DNA from: Lentzea fradiae
Lineage (GTDB): Bacteria > Actinomycetota > Actinomycetes > Mycobacteriales > Pseudonocardiaceae
DNA: 64,000 bases
Reading direction: 5' to 3'
Assembly (NCBI RefSeq): GCF_900100955.1
Contig: NZ_FNCC01000004.1
Location: forward strand, 434,001 to 498,000
Part shown: piece by piece, positions 1-9,275 of the stretch
Layout: every line of letters starts with the position of its first letter
Position numbering within the stretch: position 1 is the stretch's first letter
Translations under genes and position numbers: made by a program
The notes under the pieces: model-generated
Seen by the model: the letters and a program-made list of their open reading frames with translations, nothing else
The model's database searches: none
What the model was told of the DNA's origin: nothing

Positions 1-462
1 CGCTCGCCGCTTTTCGCTGTTGCAAGCTTCGTGACCACGTCGGAAGGCTGCCCAGTAGAGCTGCCCGAAGATCTTCGGTGACCGTGCGTCGGCGACGTCG
101 AGTGCTTGGAGGAAGCCTTCGAGGATTTCGGAGTCCAGGTCGTTGCGGTCACCGCAGAAGCGGGTGCCCAGCTTTCCCGCGATGTGCTTGAGGCCGGGCA
201 TCATCATCGCGGCGGCGATGGTGGTCCACGGTTCGGGTGCCGCGTGTGCCCTTCGGACGAGTTCCTTCCACACGGCGTCCTTGCTCACCCAGCTCGTCTG
301 TCGTTTGAGGAGCAGTACGCGCACACGGTCCAGAGGCAGCTCCTCGTCGGGCAGGCCGCATCCGAGTGCCGCGCAGTCGAGGGTCAGCGGCTGCGGGCCG
401 GCGGTCATCGTGAGGAACCGTTGTTCGATCACGTCCAGGTGCGAGGGGGAGAGCGAGGTCAT
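1..462 (-). CDS. Hypothetical protein with sigma-region-2-like stretch (3' end cut by window edge)
   Basis: An open frame of 154 codons runs from an ATG at 460-462 on the minus strand to the window edge without a stop, so the C-terminus is missing. The N-terminal ~70 residues carry LPLDRVRVLLLKRQTS. The middle reads MPGLKHIAGKLGTRF, GDRNDLDSEILEGFLQAL, then GQLYWAAFRRGHEAC. This resembles sigma-70 region 2 (a DLxSExLxGFLxAL helix) and matches small proteins I remember from actinobacterial mobile elements, but I do not recognise a named family. The Shine-Dalgarno match is weak (aaagg, about 10 nt upstream). Base composition is less GC-biased than the core genes, as in the rest of this island. 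Function is unknown. Confidence 0.6.
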   Translation of the reverse strand, partial: MTSLSPSHLDVIEQRFLTMTAGPQPLTLDCAALGCGLPDEELPLDRVRVLLLKRQTSWVSKDAVWKELVRRAHAAPEPWTTIAAAMMMPGLKHIAGKLGTRFCGDRNDLDSEILEGFLQALDVADARSPKIFGQLYWAAFRRGHEACNSEKRRA

Positions 463-627
463 CGGGGCGGTGCCTTTCGGGCGGGGGACCATCTCACCGC
501 CAAATCCACCTCCAGCGGCGTCCGGTGGCAGAGATTCACCAAACGGGTGGCGTGTCGCTGATGTTGCTCGGCGGAGGTGTGGTTGGAGTGGGAACTGCTT
601 TTTGCGTGCCTGGCAGAATGACCAGCC

Positions 628-2295
628 GTGGCGGTGAGCAGGAGCACGGTGCGAAAGCTGGCTGACGAGAGGTCGTTCGAGCGAGGCGAGCGGTACTTCG
701 CGGCCGGTCAAGTTCGGCGCGTCACGGTGGACGGGTCGACCGTGACCGCAACGGTGGACGGCACCCGGACTTATCGCGTGCGGCTCGACGTTACGCCGAA
801 GGGCTTGCACGGGCGTTGCTCCTGCCCATACGGAGCTGACGGCGTGTTCTGCAAGCATTGCGTCGCCACTTCGCTGGCATGGCTGGAGCAAGGCGGTGAG
901 GTGGGGGAACCGCGTGCAAGACCGTTGTCGGACAAGCGGTTGCGGTTGTTCCTGCGCGGTTGTGATCAAGAGTGGCTGATCGAGCAGCTGATGACGGCCG
1001 CGAAATCGGATCGCGTGCTGCGTGCCCGGCTCGCTGCCGCGGCCGGGCAGAAGAACGCGTTCGACGACCGGGAGATCAGAGACCGTCTGGAACGCGCTAT
1101 CGACATCCCTGATTTCGTCGATTACGGCGGGGCGTACGGCTATTTCCTGCACGTCGGTGAGGCTCTGGACGAAGTCGAACGGCTGATCGGCGCCGGGTTC
1201 GCCGATGCCGCGATCATCCTCGCCGAATATGCGCTGGAACTGCTCGAGTCCTCGGCCGAGCGGGTGGACGACTCCGACGGCGGGCTGTCCGAGGCGATCG
1301 CCCGCGTGGAAGAGATCCACCTTGCGGCGTGTGAGGCGGGCTCACCTGACCAGGTGGAGCTGGCTGAACGTCTGGTCACGCGGGCGCTGAGCACCGACTA
1401 CGAGGTGTTTCTCGACGTGCTGCCCGCCTACGAGGAAGTGCTCGGCTCAGCGGGCTTGGCACGGTACCGGGAACTCGTCGAGCATGCCTGGCAGAAACTG
1501 CCGCCGAAGAAGCCGAACGACTACAGCGCCCGCCGCTTCGTCATCACCCATCTCATGGAGAACCTGGCCGAGTCGTCAGGAGGGGCGGATGGGCTGATCG
1601 AGGTGCTGGCACGGGACTTGTCGAGCGCCTACGACATGCTCCGCATCGCCGAGCGGCTGTGCGCCGACGACCGTGACGACGAGGCGCTGACCTGGCTGGA
1701 ACGCGGCCTGGTCGACTTCGAACCTGACTTCCGCCTGCGCGATCTGGCTGCCGAGATCCACGTGCGCGCGGGTCGGCTCGACCAGGCAGGCGAGATGCTC
1801 TGGTCCAACTTCACCGACCGGCCGAGTCTGGAAACGTTCCGCGCGCTCCGCGAGGCCACCGCCGCCGAATTTCCGCTTTGGCGGGAACGCGCGCTGGCCT
1901 TCCTCGCCGACTTGCCGCCGATCAAGGGATCCTGGTCACCGGGTCGCTCGACGTTGGTGGAGATCCTGCTGGCCGACGACGAGCACGAGGCCGCCTGGCA
2001 AGCAGCGGTCGACGGAGGCTGCTCGGAAGCTCTGTGGCTTCGTCTCGCGCGTGTCCGTGCCGCGAGCCACCCGGCCGACGCGATTCCGATCCTGCTCCGC
2101 GCTGCCGACAGAGCGATCGAAGTGCGCAACCGTGACTCCTACAAGGCGGCCGTTCGCCTGCTGGTCGAGGTCAAGGCGCTATTCGCCCGCTGCGACCGAG
2201 ACGACGACTTCTACGATCACATGGCTGCGGTCCGCGACATGCACCGCACGAAGTGGGCCCTACGCCAGGAACTCGACTGGGCTCGGTTGCCCTGA
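628..2295 (+). CDS. SWIM zinc finger protein
   Basis: Protein of 555 residues. Residues ~1-90 form a SWIM domain: an N-terminal RKLADERSFERGERYFAAG module, then the metal-binding CxCx(n)CxH pattern visible as CSCPYGADGVFCKHC around residues 64-78. The remainder is a long alpha-helical region with TPR-like character (alternating Leu/Ala/Glu helices) up to the C-terminus. SWIM domains bind zinc and are thought to mediate DNA or protein contacts; no catalytic domain is visible. The GTG start at 628 has no Shine-Dalgarno but a possible -10 CAGAAT at 614-619, which fits leaderless expression. It ends 98 bp before the SMC operon on the same strand and shares its weaker GC bias, so it may belong to the same island. 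A direct role in the defence operon is inference. Confidence 0.8.
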   Translation: MAVSRSTVRKLADERSFERGERYFAAGQVRRVTVDGSTVTATVDGTRTYRVRLDVTPKGLHGRCSCPYGADGVFCKHCVATSLAWLEQGGEVGEPRARPLSDKRLRLFLRGCDQEWLIEQLMTAAKSDRVLRARLAAAAGQKNAFDDREIRDRLERAIDIPDFVDYGGAYGYFLHVGEALDEVERLIGAGFADAAIILAEYALELLESSAERVDDSDGGLSEAIARVEEIHLAACEAGSPDQVELAERLVTRALSTDYEVFLDVLPAYEEVLGSAGLARYRELVEHAWQKLPPKKPNDYSARRFVITHLMENLAESSGGADGLIEVLARDLSSAYDMLRIAERLCADDRDDEALTWLERGLVDFEPDFRLRDLAAEIHVRAGRLDQAGEMLWSNFTDRPSLETFRALREATAAEFPLWRERALAFLADLPPIKGSWSPGRSTLVEILLADDEHEAAWQAAVDGGCSEALWLRLARVRAASHPADAIPILLRAADRAIEVRNRDSYKAAVRLLVEVKALFARCDRDDDFYDHMAAVRDMHRTKWALRQELDWARLP

Positions 2296-2355
2296 TTAGC
2301 CGGGACAGGACCCGAACGGTGAAGATTCATCACAACGGGTGATGTGTCGCTGTTG

Positions 2356-2392
2356 TTCGCAGCGCTGCATCTCGCGTTCGTACTCTGGGCAC
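2356..2392 (+). promoter_or_regulatory. Leaderless promoter of the Jet operon
   Basis: TACTCT at 2381-2386 is a good TANNNT -10 box placed six bases before the GTG at 2393. A TTCGCA at 2356-2361 (19-bp spacing) or TTGTTC at 2353 could be the -35. No Shine-Dalgarno precedes the GTG, so transcription probably starts at or next to the start codon. This decides the jetA start against an in-frame GTG at 2339 and an ATG at 2420. Confidence 0.45.
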
Positions 2393-3925
2393 GTGATCGA
2401 CCACGACGAGGCGCCGGAGATGGAGTCACCCGCCGATCCGTGGTCAGCGCTCCTGCCGGGACAGGAACTCGTACCGGCCTACCTGACCTCGCGGTTCGCG
2501 GCACAGTATCGAGTGATCGTCGAGGTCCTGCTGGCCGAACAGGACACCAGCCTGACCGGGTTGTCCTACGACGAGGTCGCCACCGGGATTCGTGCTCGTC
2601 TCGCCGGACAGGTGCCGATCGACGTGATCGACCGTCTGCTCGCACCCGAGGTCCTGCACCTCGACGCACGGTTGGAGCGGCTGGTGCAGTGGCAGGTGTT
2701 GACCCGTTGGCAGGAACCGGCTCGTTCGGGGGAAGACTTCCTGCGCCGGCGTGACCGGTACCAGCTCACCCCGAGAGCAGCGGGTCTGCACGTCTTCTGG
2801 TCATCGGTCGACGACACCGAGGAGGCCGCGGGTGATCTGACACTGGCCCCGCGCGCCATCCACGAACGACTGATCGCCTTCGCGGAGTCTGTTCGCAATG
2901 CGGTGTACACCAACGCAGCTACGGAGTTCCAGCAGGTCGGCGCCATGCACCAGGCGATGGCCACCGCCGCTCGCGGGTGGCAGCGCACCCTGGCACACGC
3001 CCTGTCAGGTGGCCCAGACCCAGCCAAGCAGGACCTGTTGTGGCAGACATTGCGTTCCTACATCGGCATGTGGGGAGAGCAGGTCGACGTTCACACACCG
3101 CGGATCGCGGAGTTGGTCGTCGAGCTGGACCCGCTGCTGACCCCTGACGTGTGGCGGGCCTGTGTTCGCGCCGCGTTGGACACCGATGCCGACGACGAGG
3201 TGGTGGCGTCCCAGGCACGCCGCTGGGCGCACACCTGGGACGCCCTCGGTTCCTGGTTCGGCGGTGTTGACAGCCAGGCCAGAAGGCTGCGTCGTCAGCT
3301 GCGTGACCTGGTCGCTCCCTGGGCGCGCAACATGAACCTCCTACTGGACACCGGCGGCGCGGTAACTCGCCGAGCCGAACTTCTCGCCTTGGCCGTTGCG
3401 GTCGAGCGTGCCCCCGACGACGAAACCGCCTGGCGGATCTGGGACACCGCGGTCGGAGCGTTCTCCACACGCCACCTGATGCTGGCGCCGGACTCTGCCG
3501 ACGACAGCGACTTGAGCTGGACCACCGCGCCGCCCGCGCCGGTCACAGCTCGCTTCCGCGAACAAGGCGCTCGAGCGGCGGTCGGCAGGCGAACCAAGAT
3601 CCCGGACTACTCGACCGGCAAGAGTGCCGCTCGACGGGCCAGGTTGGCAGCCCAAGCCGCCCGCAACGGTGCGGAGGCGGCGCTGCGTCTGCGTTCCGGA
3701 ACGCACCTGGTCGACTGGGGAGAGATCACCGATGCCGAAATGGACCTGCTGTTGGAGTTCGTCGGAGTCGTGCGGCGGACACGGTCGGAGAGCGCTGTGA
3801 CGGGGGACGGTCGCTGGCGGATCACGCTGCGTCGACCACCACAGGCGCACGACACCACCAGCCTGCGCGCCGACAAAGGCAGCATGACGACCTTGAACTG
3901 GTATTTCGAAATGGAACCCGCGTGA
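2393..3925 (+). CDS. jetA: Wadjet-type JetA (TIGR02677/DUF2397 family)
   Basis: First gene of a four-gene operon of the kind catalogued as TIGR02677, TIGR02678, TIGR02680 and TIGR02679. At 510 residues it has the size and opening of the TIGR02677 family (LVPAYLTSRFAAQYRVIVEV, then a winged-helix-like segment around LSYDEVATGIRARLAG). In Wadjet/MukBEF-like complexes this position encodes the kleisin that bridges the SMC heads. The middle is helical; the C-terminal part carries GRWRITLRRP, typical of the family's end. Its stop overlaps the next start by 4 nt (GTGA), so translation is coupled. Family assignment rests on recognised sequence and operon order; the kleisin role is inferred from characterised homologues. 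The start could also be the ATG at 2420. Confidence 0.82.
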   Translation: MIDHDEAPEMESPADPWSALLPGQELVPAYLTSRFAAQYRVIVEVLLAEQDTSLTGLSYDEVATGIRARLAGQVPIDVIDRLLAPEVLHLDARLERLVQWQVLTRWQEPARSGEDFLRRRDRYQLTPRAAGLHVFWSSVDDTEEAAGDLTLAPRAIHERLIAFAESVRNAVYTNAATEFQQVGAMHQAMATAARGWQRTLAHALSGGPDPAKQDLLWQTLRSYIGMWGEQVDVHTPRIAELVVELDPLLTPDVWRACVRAALDTDADDEVVASQARRWAHTWDALGSWFGGVDSQARRLRRQLRDLVAPWARNMNLLLDTGGAVTRRAELLALAVAVERAPDDETAWRIWDTAVGAFSTRHLMLAPDSADDSDLSWTTAPPAPVTARFREQGARAAVGRRTKIPDYSTGKSAARRARLAAQAARNGAEAALRLRSGTHLVDWGEITDAEMDLLLEFVGVVRRTRSESAVTGDGRWRITLRRPPQAHDTTSLRADKGSMTTLNWYFEMEPA

Positions 3926-5067
3926 ACCGCGAGGCTGCGGATCGACAACGGGCGTTCACCGCCCTGCTCCGCTCGCCGGTACTCGACCGGCACACCCACC
4001 CCGAGTTGTGGCCGCTCGTGCGGGTACACCGGGCTACGTTGGGCGAGTGGTTCGCCCAACGGCTCGGCTACCGACTGGTGGTGACCGGCTCCGCCGCCAG
4101 GTTGTTCCGGCTTCCTCTCGACGGTGTCGTCGTCGCGCCCCGACGTTTCATGCCGCCGGCTCGGAGAGTGGTCGTCCTGACGATCCTGGCCGCAGCCGCG
4201 GCTGAGGACGCCGAGGACATCACCACCACCCAGGACCTGTCGGACCGGGTCCGGGCGCTCTCCACGCACGAGGACGTCGAGCTTGCTCACTACGACCCCG
4301 ACCGGTTCGCTGAGCGCATGCTGTTCGTCAAAGCCGTCCACCTGCTGGTGTCCGTGGGTGCGCTGCGGCCGACCGGTCGCGACGACGAGGATCAGCGCGA
4401 GGGTTGGGCGCGCCGCCGTGACGCGATCGGCGGCGCCTATGAAGTCCGCCGCGAGTTGCTGCTGCGTCTGGTCGACCCTGCTTCGTTGCGCGCCGCGCTC
4501 ACCGGAGGCCACGATGAAGGAGCGCCCCACGAAGCAGCAGCGCGGATCGGCTTGATGCGCAAGCTGGTCGAACTGCCCGTGGTCCTGCACGAGGACCTCA
4601 CCGACGCAGAACGGTTCTACCTGACCGGTCAACGGCACCGCGTTCTCAACTGGTGCGTGGAGATGACTGGTTGGGTGGTCGAGCAACGCGCGGAAGGGCT
4701 GGCGCTCATCGCTGCCGATGAGACGGACACAGACCTGCCGTTCCCAAGGCTGCGTGCCGCCGACTTCGCCGCCTTGATGGTCCTCGACGAGTTGGTGCGC
4801 GCGCACGGTGCGGGTTCGGTCATCACAGCCGTGGAACTGAGTTCAGCGGCTACCGCGGTTCGGGAGCGGCACTTCAAGGCGATGACCAACGACTTACGCG
4901 TGGGCAACGCCGTGGAAAACACGGCACGGGATCTGCTGGGAGCGCTGGACCTGTTGCGCCCGACCGGCGCACCGGACAGTTGGCGATTGACCGCTGCTGC
5001 GGCCCGCTACCGCGACCCGCGGGTGGTGGCCGTCAACGCAAGGCTCGACGAGGAGGGCGAGGGTTGA
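3922..5067 (+). CDS. jetB: Wadjet-type JetB (TIGR02678/DUF2398 family)
   Basis: Protein of 381 residues with the TIGR02678 layout. It opens RAFTALLRSPVLDRHTHPEL, followed by LVRVHRATLGEWFAQRLGYR and a winged-helix pair including LPLDGVVVAPRRFMPPA. The centre has KAVHLLVSVGALRPTGRDDE, and the C-terminus has DLLGALDLLRPTGAPDSWRL. In Wadjet complexes this is the KITE-like (MukE-type) subunit that binds kleisin and DNA. It overlaps jetA by 4 nt and jetC by 4 nt (TTGA), so all subunits are probably made in coupled stoichiometry. No catalytic motif is expected or seen. Codon use is less GC3-extreme than in the core genes. Confidence 0.82.
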   Translation: MNREAADRQRAFTALLRSPVLDRHTHPELWPLVRVHRATLGEWFAQRLGYRLVVTGSAARLFRLPLDGVVVAPRRFMPPARRVVVLTILAAAAAEDAEDITTTQDLSDRVRALSTHEDVELAHYDPDRFAERMLFVKAVHLLVSVGALRPTGRDDEDQREGWARRRDAIGGAYEVRRELLLRLVDPASLRAALTGGHDEGAPHEAAARIGLMRKLVELPVVLHEDLTDAERFYLTGQRHRVLNWCVEMTGWVVEQRAEGLALIAADETDTDLPFPRLRAADFAALMVLDELVRAHGAGSVITAVELSSAATAVRERHFKAMTNDLRVGNAVENTARDLLGALDLLRPTGAPDSWRLTAAAARYRDPRVVAVNARLDEEGEG

Positions 5068-8000
5068 GCCGACCAGGACCTGACCGCGAGCAGTGGCTGG
5101 CGGCGGCGATGACGGGTGGTCTCCCGGAGCCGGCTCTGCACCGCTGGCAGCCCCTGCGAGTGGGCATCGTCAACCTGTGGGAGTACGACCGGGCGGAGTT
5201 CTGGTTCGCCGACGGTCGCTTGGTGCTGCGCGGCGGCAACGGTGCGGGCAAGACGAAGGTGCTCGAACTGACGACCTTGATGTTGATGCGCGGGGAGATT
5301 GGTGCCTCGGTGCTCGATCCGTTCGGATCCCAGCACCGCACGATGCGTTTCAACCTGCTGCCCACGGGGGATGACGACGACCCTCGTGCTCCTTCGGACG
5401 CCGGTCTTGGATACGCCTGGGCCGAGTTCGGCAGGCTCGAAGATGACGGCACGCCGCGGTTCTTCGTGTGCGGGCTCGGTGTGAGCGCCCGTCGTGGCAG
5501 CGGCACCTCCCCGGTGACCACGTGGCACCTGATCACGCATCTGCGTCCGGGCCGCGATCTGAAACTGTCCACGGCCGATCGGCCGCTCGACCAGAAGGAA
5601 CTCAAGAAGATCTCCGGTGTCACGGTGCCCGATGGCGCGGCGCGATACCGAACCGTGGTGGCCTCCGAACTGTTCGGATTGGGCTCCGACGCCTACGACA
5701 ACCTGACCGAGCTCCTCAAGCAGCTGCGCAAGCCCAAGCTCGGCGAACGGCTCAACCCCTCCAGTCTGGCGGAGACGCTGCGCGCGGCTCTGCCACCGCT
5801 CGCGACCGCGGAGGTCACCCAACTCGCCGACGGCTGGGACAACCTGGAGAAGCTGCGCACGGCGGTGGAGCAAACCCGCTGTGCGGCAGTGCGGCTGGCC
5901 GGGTTCGTGCGCACCGGCTGGACCCCCTGGGCGCGCACCGTTGTGCGCCATCGCGCCGACGCGTTGACCGCGGCAACCACCGAGCTGGACCGCACCACCA
6001 AGGACCGCCGCGCTGCGGAAACCGCGCTGACCACGGCCCGTGTTGAAGCCGACGAGCTGGACAAGGACATCCGCCAGGCACGAACGCACCAAAGCGACCT
6101 CAGCACGGAGCTACGCGAGTTGCTGGACAGCCAGGCTTTCCAGGATGCGGTGAGCGCCGCGAGCCGTGTCGACGGACTTCGTAACCAACTAGGGGGACTG
6201 GCAGAGCAACTCGGGGGAGTCGAACAGCGCCACGCAGGTGCGGCTGAGGATGTGGCGCGAGTCGCCGAGTCGGAGGCAGAAGCCGCCTCCGTCATCGAGC
6301 TGGCCGAAGCCGATGTGGTTCAGGCGTCCGAACGCGTCGAGGCAGCCGGACGTCCCGCCGGACTGCACCAGTCGGTTGGTCGACATCTGCCCATTCGCGA
6401 TGTGGCCGCGTTGCGCGCAGATCTCTCGGTCCGCCAAGAGCGCTTCACGCGGTTGCAGCGGCTACGGGCGGAGTTCGAGCGGGCCGAGTCGAACGCGGCG
6501 CGTTCGGCCGATCTGCTCGCCGACCGTGAGTCGGACCTGACCGACGCCGCCGAGCAGCGCGAGGTGGCACGTGATGGCGTCGAGACCGCAGTGGACACCT
6601 TGTGCAGGCAGCTCCGGGAATGGAGCACGAGCGTCGTACTCGCCAAGGCCGACGAGCGAACGGTCGAGTCCTGGTGCGATTTGGTGGCCGAGCTGACCGC
6701 TGTGGACCCGTCGGGCGCCCCCGCAGCACAGCGCGGTGCCTCCCCGGCAGCGGCGGTCACCCGGCACGTCGAGGAGGTTCGCGACGCGCTGAGATCGCGG
6801 CGCGCGGCACTCGTCCACGAGCACGGTGCTCTCGGTGTGGAACGAGAGCAGGTCACAGCGGAACTGGCCGGAGTGCTCGACCGGACCGAGCGCCCACCGA
6901 CCTCTCCGGACTCGTGGCACCGTCGCGATCGGCCACAGCCCGACAGCGGGCTAGGTGCGCCGTTCTGGCGGTGCGTGCAGCCCGTCGCCGAGTTGGCGAC
7001 AGACGAAGTCGACTTGCTGGAGGCGACCCTGGCCGCCGCTGGCGTACTCGATGCCTGGCTGAGCGCCGACGGTGAGCTGATCACCCTGGAAGGAGAAGAA
7101 CAGGCGGACACGGTAGTGCGCGCGGGTGGACCTCTGGCTGACAGGAACCTGACGCAGGTTCTGGAGCCCACTCCGGTCGGTGGTGTCACTCAGATCGCCA
7201 TCCACACCGTGCTCACCTCGATCGGCTGGTACGGCTCTCGCCCTGGCGGAGATGAGGCCGGCACCTGGTTGGCGGCGGACGGAACCTGGCGGTGTGCCGC
7301 CCTGACCGGACGCGTAGAGGTGGCCAGACCCGCCTCGTACTTGGGAGCCACCGCCCGCGAGGCCGCAAGGCAGCGCGAGATCATCCGGTTGCGGACCCGA
7401 CTGGCAGCACTTGAAGAGTCGAGGAGCGAGATCGAAGCCAGGATCGGAGAACTCGACGACGATCTGCGCCGCCTCGCCGAGGAGCTCGGGAGGATTCCGG
7501 GCGAGCGGGTGGTCACCGACGCCGTCACCATCTTGCGGGAGAGGGAACGTCAGGCGGCCGACAGCGAACGCAAGGTGATCTCGGCCAGGAACATCCACCG
7601 GGAGAACGAATCCGCCCAGGACACCGCCTGGGCGGACTTTTCCGCGTATGCGGGCGAACACGCCTTCCCGCTGGACGATCTGGAACGCCTCGACTCGGCG
7701 TTGCGGGACTACCACCAGGCCGTGGGCGATCTGGCCCGCCGCAAGGAACTGCTCGACCTGCACACAGCGACCCTCACACGTCTGCGAACCGACCTGGCCG
7801 GCGCTCAACGCAGGCTCGCCGACGTCAATGCCGAACTGCAAGAACTGCGTGGACGAAAGCGCAAGGCGGAGGTCCGCCTGCGCACCGCGGAAGAGGCACT
7901 CACCAGCGACATCCACGCGCAGTTGGACCGCCGAGCCGAACTTGACCGTCTGGTGAAGCAGGTCGGTCATGAACTCGACGGACTCGGGCAGAGGCTCACT

Positions 8001-9275
8001 GGCGCGCTGGTCGCGGTCACCCGTGCCGAAGAAACCCTTGCCCGGCACGAGGAACGTCGCCAGAGCGCGGAAAGCAGGCGCGACTCTGTGCTCTCTGTGT
8101 GGTGGGAGGTCTACGACGCCGGCCTCGCACAGCCCCTCGGACTGGAAGAACCGGAACGCCGAAGCGTGGAATCCGCGCGCGAGTCGACACGCGCCGCACG
8201 CCGGGAACTACCGGACCCAGGCGACGAGGACCGAGCCTGGAGGCTCTGCTACAGCAAGCTCGAAGCACTGCGACAAGACCTGTTGCCCGATCGCGACGCC
8301 CGCGTGCGGGAGCCGGAACAGGGCGGTGCGATCCAACGTGTGGTCGTCCTGGCCGACAGCTCCGCCGGCTGGCAGGCGCCCCCGATCGCCGCAAACCTGC
8401 TCGCCGACCAGGTACGTGCGCAGGAGAACGCGTTCGACTCCGAGCAGCAACGAGTGCTGACCACCCTGCTCGGTTCCACGTTCATCGAGCACCTCAAGGA
8501 CCGGCTCGACTACACCGCCCGGACGTTCACCGACATCAACAAGCAGTTGGCCAGCCACCCGACGCGGCACGGCAACGCCGTGCAGCTGAAGTGGGAACCC
8601 GACCCCAACGACCCCGACGCGGGCACCGTGGTGGACGCGCTGACCCAGGGCTACCAGCAACTCTCACCCGCGCGCCAGGAAACGGTGCGCGCCTTCCTCG
8701 CACGCAAGATCGACACTGCCAGGGCGGACGCGGCTGCCGGGGGTTCTGCTGACTGGCGGGAGCAACTGTCGACCGCGCTGGACTACCGCGGCTGGCTGAA
8801 GATCTCGCTGCAGTACCGTCCCGGTTCCACCAGCCGCTGGGTGCCGTTCGACGCAGCGAAACACGGTGCCAAGTCCGGCGGCGAGAAGGTCGTGCTGCTG
8901 TCCCAGCCGCTGTTCGCCGCCGCGGTGGTTGCCTACAACGCCGCCAGTGGGCGCGCCCCCCGTTGCGTGTGGCTGGACGAGGCGATGACCGGAGTGGACG
9001 ACGAGATCAAGGCTTCGTTCATGGGCCTGACCGTGAGCTTCGACCTGGACGTGATGCTGACCGCCCACGACGAGTGGTGCAAGTACCCGACAGTCCCGGC
9101 GGTCGCCGTGTACGACCTTGCCAGGCACAAGGGGCTGCCCGGAGTCGATGCCGTTCCGTACCTGTGGTGCGGTGGCGAGTTGACCGCGGTCGCACTACCA
9201 CTTTCGAATGTACGCGCGGCGGACGAAGCGCTGATGACGGCCGACGGCCTGTTCGCCGAGGTGGATGCCGAGTGA
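5064..9275 (+). CDS. jetC: Wadjet-type JetC, SMC/MukB-like ATPase (TIGR02680 family)
   Basis: A 1403-residue SMC-like ATPase. The N-terminal head has the P-loop GGNGAGKT at residues 57-64. Long heptad-rich coiled coils follow (roughly 300-560 and 800-1130) around a central globular part (~590-790). The C-terminal head has the ABC signature KSGGEK at 1270-1275 and Walker B CVWLDEAMTG with D1305/E1306, then a switch-like LTAHDEWCKY. This is the motor of the condensin that in Wadjet/EptABCD systems extrudes loops and recognises plasmid DNA. The TTG at 5064 is chosen because it overlaps the jetB stop and follows gaggagggcgaggg; the frame stays open upstream to 4980, but that part is jetB coding. 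The ATG at 5109 is an alternative. All ATPase motifs are intact. Confidence 0.9.
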   Translation: MSRPGPDREQWLAAAMTGGLPEPALHRWQPLRVGIVNLWEYDRAEFWFADGRLVLRGGNGAGKTKVLELTTLMLMRGEIGASVLDPFGSQHRTMRFNLLPTGDDDDPRAPSDAGLGYAWAEFGRLEDDGTPRFFVCGLGVSARRGSGTSPVTTWHLITHLRPGRDLKLSTADRPLDQKELKKISGVTVPDGAARYRTVVASELFGLGSDAYDNLTELLKQLRKPKLGERLNPSSLAETLRAALPPLATAEVTQLADGWDNLEKLRTAVEQTRCAAVRLAGFVRTGWTPWARTVVRHRADALTAATTELDRTTKDRRAAETALTTARVEADELDKDIRQARTHQSDLSTELRELLDSQAFQDAVSAASRVDGLRNQLGGLAEQLGGVEQRHAGAAEDVARVAESEAEAASVIELAEADVVQASERVEAAGRPAGLHQSVGRHLPIRDVAALRADLSVRQERFTRLQRLRAEFERAESNAARSADLLADRESDLTDAAEQREVARDGVETAVDTLCRQLREWSTSVVLAKADERTVESWCDLVAELTAVDPSGAPAAQRGASPAAAVTRHVEEVRDALRSRRAALVHEHGALGVEREQVTAELAGVLDRTERPPTSPDSWHRRDRPQPDSGLGAPFWRCVQPVAELATDEVDLLEATLAAAGVLDAWLSADGELITLEGEEQADTVVRAGGPLADRNLTQVLEPTPVGGVTQIAIHTVLTSIGWYGSRPGGDEAGTWLAADGTWRCAALTGRVEVARPASYLGATAREAARQREIIRLRTRLAALEESRSEIEARIGELDDDLRRLAEELGRIPGERVVTDAVTILRERERQAADSERKVISARNIHRENESAQDTAWADFSAYAGEHAFPLDDLERLDSALRDYHQAVGDLARRKELLDLHTATLTRLRTDLAGAQRRLADVNAELQELRGRKRKAEVRLRTAEEALTSDIHAQLDRRAELDRLVKQVGHELDGLGQRLTGALVAVTRAEETLARHEERRQSAESRRDSVLSVWWEVYDAGLAQPLGLEEPERRSVESARESTRAARRELPDPGDEDRAWRLCYSKLEALRQDLLPDRDARVREPEQGGAIQRVVVLADSSAGWQAPPIAANLLADQVRAQENAFDSEQQRVLTTLLGSTFIEHLKDRLDYTARTFTDINKQLASHPTRHGNAVQLKWEPDPNDPDAGTVVDALTQGYQQLSPARQETVRAFLARKIDTARADAAAGGSADWREQLSTALDYRGWLKISLQYRPGSTSRWVPFDAAKHGAKSGGEKVVLLSQPLFAAAVVAYNAASGRAPRCVWLDEAMTGVDDEIKASFMGLTVSFDLDVMLTAHDEWCKYPTVPAVAVYDLARHKGLPGVDAVPYLWCGGELTAVALPLSNVRAADEALMTADGLFAEVDAE

